In this document: in pieces, positions 19,098-27,963 of the stretch
Layout of the letters: the number at the start of each line of letters is the position of its first letter
Position numbering within the stretch: the stretch's first letter is position 1
Assembly: GCA_904419005.1 (NCBI GenBank)
Contig: CAJFQI010000024.1
Span: 1 to 34,823 of the forward strand
DNA: 34,823 nt
Reading direction: 5' to 3'
Source of the DNA: Candidatus Avimonas faecium
Lineage (GTDB): Bacteria; Bacillota; Clostridia; Oscillospirales; Acutalibacteraceae
Made by a program: the position numbers and the translations under genes
The notes under the pieces: model-generated
What the model saw: the letters and a program-made list of their open reading frames with translations, nothing else
Databases searched by the model: none
Told to the model about the DNA's origin: nothing

Positions 19098-20456
19098 TCA
19101 GCAACCCTTCTCCAGCCGGTCCTGGATGGTCTGCGCGACCTCCACCGCCAGCTTATTGATCACGTCAAAGTCGCGGCCCTCCACCATCACGCGGATGAGC
19201 GGCTCGGTGCCCGACGGGCGGACCAGGATCCGCCCGTCCTTGCCCAGGCCGGCCCCCGCGGCGTCGACCGCGGCCTGCAGTTCGGCGTCCGCCTTGTAGC
19301 GCTCCTTCTGCCCGGCATCCGCCTTGATGTTGATCATCACCTGGGGATACCGTTCCATCAGGCCGCCGATGGCGGACAGCTTCTGCCCCCGCTCCCGGCA
19401 CATCGCCAGCAGCTTGACCGCGGACATCTGGCCGTCCCCGGTGGTGGCGTGGTGCCGGAAGATGATGTGGCCCGACTGCTCGCCGCCGATCGCATACCCG
19501 CTCTTGAGCATCTCCTCAAGCACATAGCGGTCGCCCACCTTGGTGGTGACCGGCTGGATACCGTGCTCCTCGCAAAAGCGGAACAGCCCCAGGTTCGACA
19601 TGACGGTCGCCACCGCGGCGTTCCCGTCCAGCTCCCCTTTTTCCTTCATATCAAGCGCCAGGGCCGCGATGATTTTATCCCCGTCAACCAGGCTGCCGTT
19701 TTCGTCAACCGCCAGGCAGCGGTCCGCGTCCCCGTCAAACGCCACGCCGCCGAAATATTTCAGCTTCTTGACAAAGTCCGCGAGCTGCTCAATATGGGTG
19801 GAGCCGCAGTTTTCGTTGATGTTGACCCCGTCGGGCTGGTCGTTGAGGAACACGCAGTCCGCGCCCAGGGCGGAAAACAGCTTGCGGGCCGTCGCGCTCG
19901 CAGAGCCGTTGGCGCAGTCCACCGCCAGCCGCATCCCCCGCAGGCTGACGTCGGTGACCGAAAGCAGATGGCGCACATAGTCGTCCACCGCCCGGTCGCA
20001 GCGGCTCACCCGGCCGATATCCCCGCCGGTCGGGCTGGGAGGCGTCTTGGCCCCGTCGAGCACAATGGCCTCAATCTCTTCCTCAAGCGCGTCGGAAAGC
20101 TTATACCCCTCGCCGTTGAAAATCTTGATGCCGTTGTATTCGCAGGGGTTATGGGACGCGGAGATCATGATGCCCGCATCCGCGCCGTATTCCTTGACCA
20201 GATAGGCCACCGCGGGGGTGGGAACCACCCCGAGCAGCTGGGCGTCCGCCCCCACCGAGCACAGGCCGGCGACGATCGCCGCCTCAAGCATATCGGAGGA
20301 TACGCGGGTATCCTTGCCGATCACCACGCGGGGGCGGCGGTGCTCCACCTCAATCAGCACCATCGCCGCCGCCCGGCCGATCGCCATGGCCTGCTCGCAG
20401 GTCAGCTCCGTATTGGCAACGCCCCGCGCGCCGTCGGTACCAAAAAGTCTTCCCAT
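19098..20456 (-). CDS. glmM: Phosphoglucosamine mutase
   Basis: GlmM interconverts glucosamine-6-phosphate and glucosamine-1-phosphate, feeding UDP-GlcNAc for peptidoglycan; its product pathway leads to MurA and MurG encoded at the right end of the window. The 452-aa protein has the phosphoserine S101 in ISASHNP, the magnesium loop FDGDADR, the sugar-binding loop GEQSGH and the phosphate-binding loop RPSGTEP. The N-terminus MGRLFGTDGARG is the family start; AAAGGATGG lies upstream. Thirty more codons are open but lack a site. An extended -10 at 20554-20562 may be its promoter. The rest of the hexosamine pathway is not in the window. Confidence 0.97.
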   Translation of the reverse strand: MGRLFGTDGARGVANTELTCEQAMAIGRAAAMVLIEVEHRRPRVVIGKDTRVSSDMLEAAIVAGLCSVGADAQLLGVVPTPAVAYLVKEYGADAGIMISASHNPCEYNGIKIFNGEGYKLSDALEEEIEAIVLDGAKTPPSPTGGDIGRVSRCDRAVDDYVRHLLSVTDVSLRGMRLAVDCANGSASATARKLFSALGADCVFLNDQPDGVNINENCGSTHIEQLADFVKKLKYFGGVAFDGDADRCLAVDENGSLVDGDKIIAALALDMKEKGELDGNAAVATVMSNLGLFRFCEEHGIQPVTTKVGDRYVLEEMLKSGYAIGGEQSGHIIFRHHATTGDGQMSAVKLLAMCRERGQKLSAIGGLMERYPQVMINIKADAGQKERYKADAELQAAVDAAGAGLGKDGRILVRPSGTEPLIRVMVEGRDFDVINKLAVEVAQTIQDRLEKGC

Positions 20457-20553
20457 CCGAACCATCCTTTTTCCCATAAATTGTCCGCTCTCCCGCGGAT
20501 CCGCGGACACCGCCCGCACGGCCTCGGCCGGGCGCCCCAGCGGCATCCTTGCT

Positions 20554-20562
20554 ATTCTATCA
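20554..20562 (-). promoter_or_regulatory. Possible extended -10 promoter for glmM
   Basis: The minus strand reads TGATAGAAT, a TGN extended -10, about 100 bases ahead of glmM in a short AT-richer patch. No good -35 is present. Confidence 0.35.
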
Positions 20563-20627
20563 GCACGGCGGGTCCTATATCCCCCCGCATTGAAAGCCTT
20601 ATCCCATCCCGCGCCGGTCCGCCGCGC

Positions 20628-21488
20628 TCAGCAGCGGCGGTAAGCCAGGCACACAAAGGCGGCGGTAACGCGCAGCGTCTTAAGCGCCTCCACCCGCGCC
20701 TGCTCCTTCCGGCCTGTTTTATAATAGTATGGCGTCATCCGGAACAAATTGTCAATTTCCCGGCTTTCCGCCGTATTTTTTAACGTCATCGGGTATTCCA
20801 GCCGCCGCTGCTCCAGCAGGGCGAAGCCCTCCAGCGCCGGGTCCCTGACCTCGTTGCGGTAGGGATGGTCGTAGGCCGCCTCCTTGAGCTCGAGCAGGTG
20901 TCTCTCCCCCGGCACGGCGAGCAGCAGCAGTCCTCCCGGCCGCAGGACGCGGCGGGTTTCCTGCCCGCAGTAGGGGGCGAAGAGGTTCAGCAGCACGTCG
21001 CAGCTTTTGTCGGGCAGCGGCAGATGGAACACGCTGGCGGCGGCATACCGGATCTCGTCCAGCGGGACCCCCGCCTGCCGGGCGCGCCGCGCCGCCTTAT
21101 CCGCCGCGGTTTTGGAGATATCCGCCCCCAGAAGGAGGAAGGGCCGCCCGCACCGCCGCAGCGGGGCGCGGAGCTGTTCGGTATAATACCCTTCCCCGCA
21201 GCCGGCGTCAAGGACGGTCAGCTCCCCCGTCCCCTCCGGCAGATGGGCGGACAGCAGGCCGCACACCGCCTCGCACAGGGGCTGGTAATGCCCCCGTTCA
21301 AGGAAATCCCGCCGCGCCGTGACCATCAAGGGGTTGTCCCCCGGCGCCTTGGAGTGCTTTGCGCCGGGAAGCAGGAGGTTGACGTACCCGCTCTTCCCCC
21401 GGTCAAAGGAATGCCCGCGGGGGCAGGCATACGTCCGGTCGGCCATGGCCAGGGGCTGGCCGCAGGCCGGGCAGCAGAACCCGCTCAC
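20628..21488 (-). CDS. RlmA-like 23S rRNA (guanine-N1) methyltransferase family protein
   Basis: A 286-aa methyltransferase of the RlmA/TlrB family, which methylates a guanine in helix 35 of 23S rRNA (position 745 or 748 in known members). It has the N-terminal zinc site C6, C9, C22 and H26 and the [16 protein letters not shown] segment typical of the family. The SAM motif [11 protein letters not shown] follows, then [20 protein letters not shown]. The start codon is GTG and overlaps the ruvB stop (GTGA). RlmA and TlrB differ in target base and in tylosin resistance, and sequence alone does not decide here. It is the last gene of the ruv operon. Confidence 0.88.
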   Translation of the reverse strand: MSGFCCPACGQPLAMADRTYACPRGHSFDRGKSGYVNLLLPGAKHSKAPGDNPLMVTARRDFLERGHYQPLCEAVCGLLSAHLPEGTGELTVLDAGCGEGYYTEQLRAPLRRCGRPFLLLGADISKTAADKAARRARQAGVPLDEIRYAAASVFHLPLPDKSCDVLLNLFAPYCGQETRRVLRPGGLLLLAVPGERHLLELKEAAYDHPYRNEVRDPALEGFALLEQRRLEYPMTLKNTAESREIDNLFRMTPYYYKTGRKEQARVEALKTLRVTAAFVCLAYRRC

Positions 21489-22504
21489 AGCGTCAGCTGC
21501 CCCGTATAGTCGATGCCGAGATGCTCATACGCGGCGGGAAGCACCACCCGCCCGCGGGGCGTCCGGCTCAGGAACCCCAGCTGCATCAGATACGGCTCGT
21601 ACACATCCTCAATGGTGACGGCTTCCTCCCCGATGACCGCCGCCACGGTGTCAAGCCCCACCGGGCCGCCGTTGTAATGCTTGATCATGGCCTCAAGCAT
21701 CCGCCGGTCCACCATATCAAGCCCCAGCTCGTCCACCTCCATGCGGTCCAGCGCCTTGCGCGCGGTGTCGGCGGTGATGACGCCCTGGCTCATCACCTGG
21801 GCGAAGTCCCGCACCCGCTTGAGCAGCCGGTTGGCGATCCGGGGCGTCCCCCTGGCGCGGGAGGCAATTTCCAGCGCGCCGTCCCTGTCGCAGGGGATGT
21901 CCAAAATCTTGGCGCTGCGGGAAACGATCTGCGCCAATTCCTCCGGCGTGTACAGCTCCAGCCGCAGCACCACGCCGAAGCGGTCCCGCAGCGGGGCGGA
22001 AAGCTGCCCGGCCCGCGTGGTCGCGCCGATCAGGGTAAAGCGGGGGAGGGGCAGGTGGATCGAGGAAGCCCCCTGCCCCTTGCCGTTGATGATGTCAATC
22101 GCAAAGTCCTCCATCGCCGGGTAGAGGATCTCCTCAACCGTGCGGGGCAGGCGGTGGATTTCGTCAATAAACAGCACATCCCCCGCATCAAGGTTGGTCA
22201 GCAGCGCCGCGAGGTCGCCCGGCCGCTCCAGCGCCGGGCCGGAGGTGATGCGGATGTTGACCCCCATCTCCGCCGCGATGATCTGCGAGAGCGTCGTTTT
22301 GCCCAGCCCCGGGGGGCCGTAAAGCAGCACATGGTCCAGCGCCTCTCCCCGCAGCTTGGCCGCGTGGATGTAGACGGACAGGTTTTCCTTGACCTTGGTC
22401 TGCCCGATGTATTCGCTTAAGGTTTTTGGCCGAAGGGGGTTATCCCCGTCGTCCTCCGGCAGATATTCGGTGGTAACCACCCGGTTCTCATAATCCATTT
22501 CCAT
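21485..22504 (-). CDS. ruvB: Holliday junction branch migration ATPase RuvB
   Basis: RuvB is the hexameric AAA+ motor that drives branch migration of Holliday junctions with RuvA. The protein is 339 aa from the chosen start ([15 protein letters not shown] seven bases upstream); an upstream ATG at 22528 is possible but closer to a poorer site. It has Walker A GPPGLGKT (63-70), Walker B FIDEIH (112-117), sensor 1 GATTRAG, the Arg-finger region SAPLRDRFG, and the C-terminal winged helix with [13 protein letters not shown]. It overlaps the end of the upstream DUF3795 gene and its stop overlaps the rlmA-like GTG start, all signs of one transcript. Confidence 0.97.
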   Translation of the reverse strand: MEMDYENRVVTTEYLPEDDGDNPLRPKTLSEYIGQTKVKENLSVYIHAAKLRGEALDHVLLYGPPGLGKTTLSQIIAAEMGVNIRITSGPALERPGDLAALLTNLDAGDVLFIDEIHRLPRTVEEILYPAMEDFAIDIINGKGQGASSIHLPLPRFTLIGATTRAGQLSAPLRDRFGVVLRLELYTPEELAQIVSRSAKILDIPCDRDGALEIASRARGTPRIANRLLKRVRDFAQVMSQGVITADTARKALDRMEVDELGLDMVDRRMLEAMIKHYNGGPVGLDTVAAVIGEEAVTIEDVYEPYLMQLGFLSRTPRGRVVLPAAYEHLGIDYTGQLTL

Positions 22505-22940
22505 TGCCGTGCTCCAAGCCTTTCCCATCCGTCTCCATTGGTTTCCTTTGAGGGGGCTCCTCCGCCTGCGCCCTCAGCAGCAGCGCCCAGACGCCTTCCG
22601 GGCCGGCCGGGCGGTCGTAGTCCCCGACCAGCTCGCCCGGATAATGGTACCGAAGCCCGGCCCGCTCCCCCGCCTCCAGGCAGGACAGAAGCCGGGTTTC
22701 CCCGTATTCCCTTGCAAAAGCGGCGAACGCCCGCACCCGCATTTTCTGCAGCATTGGGGCGCCGCAGGGGAAGGCCTCGCATTCCCAGCAGCCGGCGATC
22801 CCCTTTTCCAGGCAGCAGCGCCGGTTCTCGCACCAGTCCTTGCCGGTGCAGCCGCCGTCCCGGCATCCCGCGCAGGACGCGTTTTCGCTGCATACCGCGC
22901 AGGCCAGCCCGCAGTAGGCCAGACCCTTTTTCCAATCCAA
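22488..22940 (-). CDS. DUF3795-type cysteine-rich protein within the ruv operon
   Basis: A 150-aa protein with about a dozen cysteines in its first 60 residues, in CxxC-like pairs ([26 protein letters not shown]). This fits the DUF3795 family of presumed zinc or metal-binding proteins, whose function is not known. The C-terminal half contains [25 protein letters not shown], the second part of the domain. The start codon is TTG with GGAGGG eight bases upstream. Its last codons overlap the ruvB start by 17 bases. Its place between ruvA and ruvB is unusual and says only that it is co-transcribed with repair genes. Confidence 0.78.
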   Translation of the reverse strand: MDWKKGLAYCGLACAVCSENASCAGCRDGGCTGKDWCENRRCCLEKGIAGCWECEAFPCGAPMLQKMRVRAFAAFAREYGETRLLSCLEAGERAGLRYHYPGELVGDYDRPAGPEGVWALLLRAQAEEPPQRKPMETDGKGLEHGNGNGL

Positions 22941-23021
22941 CGCCTTTCCCTCCGTTCACCGGAAAACCGTCGGGCCGCCGTCCGATGCCGTTAAGCGCCG
23001 GCTGCCGTCCGGGGGCAGCGG

Positions 23022-23630
23022 TCAGCCCTTTTTGGCCAGCGATTTGAGCGCCTCCCGCACCAGCGTTTCCACCGGCAGGGCGCTGTCCAGCTTCCCGACC
23101 GCGGCGGCCGCCTCGCTCGGCGTAAAGCCGAGCACCGACAGCGCGCTGACCGCTTCCGCGGCATTGCCGGCGGCGGAGGGGATCCCCCCTCCCCCGCCCG
23201 GCAGCTCCACCCCGCCCGAGGCCGCGAGCGCCCCGAATTTGTCCTTGAGCTCCAGCACGATCCGCTGGGCCAGCTTCGGCCCGACCCCTTGCGCGCGGGT
23301 AAACGCCTTGTAGTCCCCGGAGGCGGCGGCCAGGGCCACCTTTTCGGGCGAAAGCTCCGACAAAATGGCCAGCCCCGCCTTGGGGCCGACGCCGGTGACG
23401 GCGGTGAGCTGCTTAAAGCATTCCAGTTCGGCCTGCCCGGCAAAGCCGAACAGCTCAATCGCATCCTCCCGCACGCTCATGATGGTATAGAGCATCGCCT
23501 CCGCCCCCACGGACGGGAGCTGGCGGGCGGTGGTCATCGTGATCTGGCAGCGGAAGCCGACGCCGCCGCACTCAATGACCGCGAGTTTTGGCTGCGCGTA
23601 AATCAGCTTTCCGCGAAGACTGTAAAGCAT
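23022..23630 (-). CDS. ruvA: Holliday junction DNA helicase subunit RuvA
   Basis: RuvA binds the four-way junction as a tetramer and loads RuvB. The 202-aa protein shows the N-terminal OB-fold (MLYSLRGKLIYAQP, VIECGGVGFRC), the two helix-hairpin-helix segments (LTAVTGVGPKAGLAILSEL and GVGPKLAQRIVLELKDK), a flexible Gly-rich linker and the C-terminal RuvB-binding domain (ALSVLGFTPSEAAAAV). The start MLYSLRG is the family start and has AAGGAAGG upstream. It follows ruvC by 68 bases. Eighty bases separate it from the DUF3795 gene and hold only a weak hairpin. Confidence 0.97.
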   Translation of the reverse strand: MLYSLRGKLIYAQPKLAVIECGGVGFRCQITMTTARQLPSVGAEAMLYTIMSVREDAIELFGFAGQAELECFKQLTAVTGVGPKAGLAILSELSPEKVALAAASGDYKAFTRAQGVGPKLAQRIVLELKDKFGALAASGGVELPGGGGGIPSAAGNAAEAVSALSVLGFTPSEAAAAVGKLDSALPVETLVREALKSLAKKG

Positions 23631-23698
23631 AGGGGATCCTTCCTTTCGCCGCCCGTATAAATAAGGGACATCCGGATGCCCCCTTTCACCGGCCGCCG

Positions 23699-24199
23699 TT
23701 ACTTGCCGAAGATCCGGCGCTTGAGCGCCGTGCCGCCGCATTGGCCGTGGCAGATCGCAATCGCCAGCGCGTCCGCCGTATCGTCCGGCTTCGGCACCTC
23801 CGCCAGCCGCAGGAGGCGGCGGGTCATCTCCATAACCTGGGGCTTTTCCGCCTTGCCGTAGCCGGTGACCGCCGATTTGACCTGCAGGGGGGTGTATTCA
23901 TACAGCTCCACCCCGCTCTGCCGGGCGGCCAAAAGGATCACCCCGCGGGCCTGCGCGACATCAATCGCGGTCTTCTGGTTATTCTTGAAATACAGCTTTT
24001 CCACCGCGAGCGCATCCGGCCGGTACTTGGCGAACAGGGCGGAAAGCTCCTGATAGATGATCTCCAAACGGCGGGAAAACGCCATGCCGGCGGGCGTTTC
24101 CACCGCGCCGAAGGCAAGGGGGGTGAAGCGCCCCCGTTCATACCGCACGCAGCCCCAGCCGACAATCGCGTATCCCGGGTCGATCCCAAAAATGATCAA
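23699..24199 (-). CDS. ruvC: Crossover junction endodeoxyribonuclease RuvC
   Basis: RuvC is the dimeric resolvase that nicks Holliday junctions symmetrically. The 166-aa protein keeps the four catalytic acids D7 (GIDPG), E67 (AVEKLYF), D140 and D143 (PDDTADA). The start codon is TTG (family N-terminus MIIFGIDPGYA), with GGGGG eight bases upstream and no in-frame ATG that would keep the first strand. It is the first gene of a ruvC-ruvA-DUF3795-ruvB-rlmA transcript driven by the promoter at 24221-24249, which leaves a leader of only about 15 bases. Confidence 0.97.
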   Translation of the reverse strand: MIIFGIDPGYAIVGWGCVRYERGRFTPLAFGAVETPAGMAFSRRLEIIYQELSALFAKYRPDALAVEKLYFKNNQKTAIDVAQARGVILLAARQSGVELYEYTPLQVKSAVTGYGKAEKPQVMEMTRRLLRLAEVPKPDDTADALAIAICHGQCGGTALKRRIFGK

Positions 24200-24220
24200 G
24201 CCGACACCCCCATCCTATCA

Positions 24221-24249
24221 ATTATAGCATAGTCCTCCCCCGCGGGCAA
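24221..24249 (-). promoter_or_regulatory. Promoter of the ruv operon
   Basis: Minus strand TTGCCC (24244-24249) and perfect TATAAT (24221-24226) with a 17-base spacer, just upstream of ruvC. No LexA or DinR-type box (GAAC-N4-GTTC) is visible near it, so SOS control is not supported by the sequence. Confidence 0.85.
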
Positions 24250-24344
24250 CACAAAATCGCCGGCCGGCGCCGGCAGGCCGCCCGCCGGAGGCGCCCCGGC
24301 AAGGGAGAGCCTGCTCCCCCCCGCGGCAGCCCGCATCGCCGCCG

Positions 24345-25118
24345 TCAGCCGCCGCTGCGGCCCGCCCGGATCAGCCGGCGGATCGCGCCCACCGCCGCCT
24401 GCGCCGCCGCAGACGTATCCTCATCGCGGGGATTGTCCAGCCCGGCCGCCTCCCGCTCCTGGTTCCAGAGCACATGGAGGATGCAGCCCGCCCGCAGGCC
24501 CCGGGCGGCCGCCACCGCATACAGGGCCGCCGACTCCATCTCGGAGGCCAGACAGCCGCCCCGCAGCCAGGCCTGCCACTGCTCCTTCAGCCGGCAGGAA
24601 ACCGGCGAGCCGTCCGGGTCGTGCTGGCCATAAAAGGAATCCTTGCACTGTACGACGCCGACGTGGACCGTCCGGCCGGTCTCCGCCCCGGCCTCCCGCA
24701 GCGCGGCGGTTACGGCAAAGTCGGATACCGCCGGGAAGGCCAGCGGGAGGTATTCCTGGGAAGTCCCCTCCTGCCGGATGGCGGCGTTGGCGACCACCAG
24801 GTCGCCGCCCCGCACCGGCAGCGCCATCCCGCCGCAGGTGCCCACCCGGATGAGCACCTTCGCCCCGCAGCGGCAGAGCTCCTCCGCGCAGATAGCGGTC
24901 GATGGGCCGCCGATGCCGTGGGAAATCACCAGCACCCGCTCCCCCTCCAGCTCCCCGGCCCAGGAGGTATACTCCCGGTTGCTGGCCAGGAACGCCGCCC
25001 CCTCCAGCCGGCGGGCAATCGACTCCACCCGGCCGGGGTCGCCGGTCAGGATCGCATAGGCCGCCCCGTCCGACGGGCGCAGGCCGATATGGTACATCCG
25101 CTCTTCATTAAAATTCAT
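24345..25118 (-). CDS. Nucleoside phosphorylase, uridine phosphorylase-like
   Basis: A 257-aa member of the PNP/UDP phosphorylase superfamily, which splits nucleosides with phosphate to free base and ribose-1-phosphate in salvage. It has the phosphate-binding segment LTGDPGRVESI, the GIGGPSTAICAEEL segment, RVGTCGGM and the ribose-binding MESAALYAVAAARGLRAG. The closest layout is that of uridine phosphorylase (Udp), but base specificity is not certain from motifs. The ATG at 25118 has GGAGGG ten bases upstream. It is divergent from the alcohol dehydrogenase and lies alone between two promoters. No terminator with a U-tract is seen after it, only GC-rich palindromes at 24250-24344. Confidence 0.85.
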   Translation of the reverse strand: MNFNEERMYHIGLRPSDGAAYAILTGDPGRVESIARRLEGAAFLASNREYTSWAGELEGERVLVISHGIGGPSTAICAEELCRCGAKVLIRVGTCGGMALPVRGGDLVVANAAIRQEGTSQEYLPLAFPAVSDFAVTAALREAGAETGRTVHVGVVQCKDSFYGQHDPDGSPVSCRLKEQWQAWLRGGCLASEMESAALYAVAAARGLRAGCILHVLWNQEREAAGLDNPRDEDTSAAAQAAVGAIRRLIRAGRSGG

Positions 25119-25305
25119 CAAAGCCGGACCCTCCGTTTCCGTGCTCCGGATGCCCGGCGGTGACGCCGTCCCGCACCCAGGCGTTGTCCTTTTATTTTAC
25201 CATAGCGATGCCCTCCCACGGGGAAAAACCCAGAGATATAACAAAAATTTCACAATTCCCCGCGTTTTTCCGTGTATGATCAAAGGGAAGCTGGCCGACA
25301 AACCC

Positions 25306-25327
25306 ACCCGCCTGCATGAGGGCGGGT
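25306..25327 (+). other. Hairpin in the leader of the alcohol dehydrogenase gene
   Basis: ACCCGCC (25306-25312) and GGCGGGT (25321-25327) form a 7-bp stem with an eight-base loop, 26 bases before the start codon. There is no U-tract. A possible -10 (TATGAT, 25275-25280) lies upstream without a good -35, so the promoter of this gene is not fixed. Confidence 0.35.
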
Positions 25328-25353
25328 ATGCCCGCACAGGGAGGAGAAGGGCT

Positions 25354-26520
25354 ATGGAAAATTTTGTATTTCACAACCCGGCAAAAATCCTTTTCGGAAA
25401 AGGAGTCGAAAAGCAGGCGGCGCAGGAGGTCCGCGCCTTCGGCGGCACCCGCGTCCTGCTGGTGTACGGCGGCGGAAGCATCAAGCGCAGCGGCCTGTAC
25501 GACACCCTGGCCGAAAGCCTGAGGGCGGAAGGCCTGCCCTTCTGGGAGCTGGGCGGCGTACAGCCGAACCCCCGTCTCGGCCTGGTCAAAGAGGGGATCC
25601 GGCTTTGCCGCGAGCAGGGGATCGACTTCCTGCTGGCGGCCGGAGGCGGGAGCGTCATTGACACCGCCAAGGGGATCGCCGTCGGCGTCCCGGACAAGGG
25701 GGACCTATGGGAATTCTATGAGCGCAAGCGGATGCCGGAGAAGGCCCTGCCCGTCGGCGTGGTGCTCACCATCCCCGCCGCCGGCAGCGAAAGCAGCGAC
25801 AGCAGCGTCTTGACCAAGGAAGAGGGGCAGCGCAAGCTGGGCTTCAGCTCGCCGCTGATGACCCCCCGCTTTGCCATTATGAACCCCGCGTTTACCTGCA
25901 CCCTGCCCGCTTACCAAACCGCCTGCGGGGCGTCCGATATCCTGGCCCACCTGATGGAACGGTATTTCACCCGGGTGGAGCATGTGGACTTCACCGACCG
26001 CCTGATTGAAGCCAGCCTGCGCGCCATCCTTGATTATGCGCCGCTGGCCCTGGCCCATCCCGAGGATTACGACATCCGGGCCGAAATCATGTGGGCGGGC
26101 ACCATCGCCCACAACAACCTGCTCAACACCGGGCGGATCGGGGACTGGGGCTCCCACCGGATAGAGCACGAGCTCAGCGCCCTCTACGACATCGCCCACG
26201 GCGCCGGGCTGGCGATCGTCTTCCCCGCCTGGATGAAATACGTCTGGCGGGAGGACCCCGCCCGCTTTGTCCAATTCGCCTCCCGCGTCTTCGGCGTTGA
26301 GATTGCCTACGGCAATCCGGAGCGGGCGGTGGAAACGGCGATCGCCCGGCTGGAGCAGTTTTATCGCTCCCTCGGCCTGCCCACCCGCCTTTCCGAGGCG
26401 GGGATCCCGGACGACCGCCTGCGGGAAATGGCGCACAAATGCACCCTCCCCGGCCCGCAGGGGAATTTCAAAAAGCTGTATGAAGAGGACGTTTACAACA
26501 TCTACTGCCTGGCAAAATAG
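25354..26520 (+). CDS. Iron-containing alcohol dehydrogenase (BdhA/YqhD-like)
   Basis: An NAD(P)H-dependent enzyme that reduces aldehydes or butyraldehyde to alcohols, as in fermentative Clostridia. The 388-aa protein begins MENFVFHNPAKILFG, the family start; the frame is open upstream but GGGAGGAGAAGG directly precedes this ATG. The dinucleotide-binding segments VYGGGSIKRSGLYD and AAGGGSVIDTAKGIAVG are clear. The metal site is built from the Asp and His of CGASDILAHLMERYF and the two His of HRIEHELSALYDIAHGAG. It is the only solid plus-strand gene here and ends at its own terminators. The alcohol it prefers cannot be told. A TTCACAA half-site at 25250-25256 recalls half a Rex operator, but the other half does not match. 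Confidence 0.93.
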   Translation: MENFVFHNPAKILFGKGVEKQAAQEVRAFGGTRVLLVYGGGSIKRSGLYDTLAESLRAEGLPFWELGGVQPNPRLGLVKEGIRLCREQGIDFLLAAGGGSVIDTAKGIAVGVPDKGDLWEFYERKRMPEKALPVGVVLTIPAAGSESSDSSVLTKEEGQRKLGFSSPLMTPRFAIMNPAFTCTLPAYQTACGASDILAHLMERYFTRVEHVDFTDRLIEASLRAILDYAPLALAHPEDYDIRAEIMWAGTIAHNNLLNTGRIGDWGSHRIEHELSALYDIAHGAGLAIVFPAWMKYVWREDPARFVQFASRVFGVEIAYGNPERAVETAIARLEQFYRSLGLPTRLSEAGIPDDRLREMAHKCTLPGPQGNFKKLYEEDVYNIYCLAK

Positions 26521-26525
26521 GCGGA

Positions 26526-26557
26526 CGCCCGCCGCGCTTTCCCGCGGCGGGCGTTTT
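26526..26557 (+). terminator. Terminator of the alcohol dehydrogenase gene
   Basis: An 11-bp perfect GC stem (26526-26536 with 26543-26553) with a six-base loop is followed by TTTT on the plus strand, five bases after the stop codon. Confidence 0.9.
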
Positions 26558-26615
26558 GATCCAATCCAGGCCGTCTCTAAGCGGGGCGGCCTCGATTGGC
26601 ATATGGACGCGGCAA

Positions 26616-26650
26616 GGGCGCTTCCGGCAAACCGGAAACGCCCCGTTTTG
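26616..26650 (+). terminator. Second hairpin in the convergent gap, probable back-up terminator
   Basis: GGGCG-C-TTCCGG pairs with CCGGAA-A-CGCCC (one C-A mismatch, loop CAAA), followed after two bases by TTTT on the plus strand. It lies between the convergent alcohol dehydrogenase and corA. On the minus strand there is no U-tract, so corA may lack a strong terminator. Confidence 0.6.
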
Positions 26651-26700
26651 TATGCGCTTCATGCTTCGGCGGAGCCTGCGGCGCCGTCCCGGAAGCCTGC

Positions 26701-27627
26701 TCACAGCATATCCTTTTTATGCAGGAGAAAGCCGACCACGCCCATCAGCGCCAGCGACAGGACGATCGGGAACCAGAAAAACTGGCTGAGCGGCAGCCCG
26801 TCCACATTCATGCCGTAAAAGCCGGCGATGATATTCGGAATTGAAATCACGATGGTGATGGACGCCAGCACCTTCATGACGATGTTGAGGTTGTTCGAAA
26901 TCACCGAGGCAAACGCGTCCATCGTCCCGGAAAGGATGTTGAGATAAATGCTGGACATCTCAATGGCCTGCTTGATTTCAATCAGCACGTCCTCAAGCAG
27001 GTCCTGGTCCTCCTCATACAGCTTGATGTACCGGCCCCGCATCAGCTTTTCCAGCGTGGTTTCATCCGACTTTAGGGAGGTGGAAAAATACACCAGCGAT
27101 TTTTCCACGTCAAGCAGCTGGATCAGTTCCTTGTTCTTCATCGACTTGCGCAGCTGCTGCTCCAGCAGGTTGGACACCTTGTCGATCTGCTTGAGGTATT
27201 GCAGGAACCGGGTCGCCACCCGCAGGATGATCTTCAGGACAAACTGGGTCTTCAGCTCGGTCTGGACGCCGCGGACCACCCCCTCGGCAAATTCCGCGAT
27301 CACGGTGTTTTCCCGCAGGGAGACGGTGATGACGTTGGATTTCGTTACCAGGATCCCCATTGGCATCGTATAATAAGAAACCCCCGCTTCGCCCTTTTCG
27401 GCGACCGGCGCGTCAATAATAATCAGCGTGATCCCGTCCTCGCTTTCAATGCGGGAGGACTCCTCCTCGTCCAGCGCGGCGCGGAGGAAATCCGGCTCAA
27501 GCGAAAACTGCTGGATCAGGAAATTGATCTCCTTTTCATCCGGATTGACCGCGTCAATCCAACAGCCGTCCGCAGGCTCCTCCAGCTCGCGGAGACGGCC
27601 GTTTACCGTCTTGTAATAGTGCAGCAT
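26701..27627 (-). CDS. corA: CorA family divalent metal (magnesium) transporter
   Basis: CorA forms a pentameric membrane channel for Mg2+ and sometimes Co2+ or Ni2+. The 308-aa protein has the large N-terminal cytosolic domain, a long helical stretch (about residues 120-240) and two C-terminal membrane helices. The selectivity motif GMN is at 272-274 (FYGMNV), at the end of the first membrane helix. The C-terminus ends in a short basic tail (HKKDML). The start has AAAGGGG upstream. It is a single gene with its own promoter at 27798-27825, convergent with the alcohol dehydrogenase. The exact ion is inferred from the family. Confidence 0.93.
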   Translation of the reverse strand: MLHYYKTVNGRLRELEEPADGCWIDAVNPDEKEINFLIQQFSLEPDFLRAALDEEESSRIESEDGITLIIIDAPVAEKGEAGVSYYTMPMGILVTKSNVITVSLRENTVIAEFAEGVVRGVQTELKTQFVLKIILRVATRFLQYLKQIDKVSNLLEQQLRKSMKNKELIQLLDVEKSLVYFSTSLKSDETTLEKLMRGRYIKLYEEDQDLLEDVLIEIKQAIEMSSIYLNILSGTMDAFASVISNNLNIVMKVLASITIVISIPNIIAGFYGMNVDGLPLSQFFWFPIVLSLALMGVVGFLLHKKDML

Positions 27628-27797
27628 ACGCGCATCCCCTTTCCCGGGATGCGCCGCCTTCGTGGGACGGGCGCACCCCGGCTGTTTGATTGTTCCTGCA
27701 ACTTCGGCCAGGGTCAGGGCTCACCGTCTCCACCTCCATGCTGTCCTCTTGGCAGCCGCGCCGGTTCGGCGGGATGCCGGAGGGTTTTCCACCCGTT

Positions 27798-27825
27798 ATT
27801 ATAGCACATCTTTACCCGATTGCAA
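27798..27825 (-). promoter_or_regulatory. Promoter of corA
   Basis: Minus strand TTGCAA (27820-27825) and perfect TATAAT (27798-27803) with a 16-base spacer, in an AT-richer patch. Confidence 0.75.
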
Positions 27826-27927
27826 GCAAAATCCGGCGATTGAGCGAAATCGGACGATCTCCTCCCATTTAAGCCGCCTAATTCCGTCTAAAACCGGAGA
27901 ATTTGACCAATAAACCGACAAAAATCC

Positions 27928-27963
27928 AAAAGGGACCCGGCGGGATTGCTCCCGCCGGGTCCC
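27928..27963 (-). terminator. Terminator of ftsZ
   Basis: A 14-bp perfect stem (27932-27945 with 27950-27963) with a four-base loop is followed on the minus strand by TTTTGGATTTTTG. It lies 21 bases after the ftsZ stop and closes the dcw cluster. Confidence 0.95.

Noticed and set aside
24250-24344. GC-rich palindromes after the uridine phosphorylase gene as a terminator
   Set aside because: Stems can be drawn but no U-tract follows on the minus strand.
27628-27790. Magnesium-sensing leader (M-box) for corA
   Set aside because: I could not recognise M-box conserved sequence or a terminator in this leader; a covariance search would be needed.
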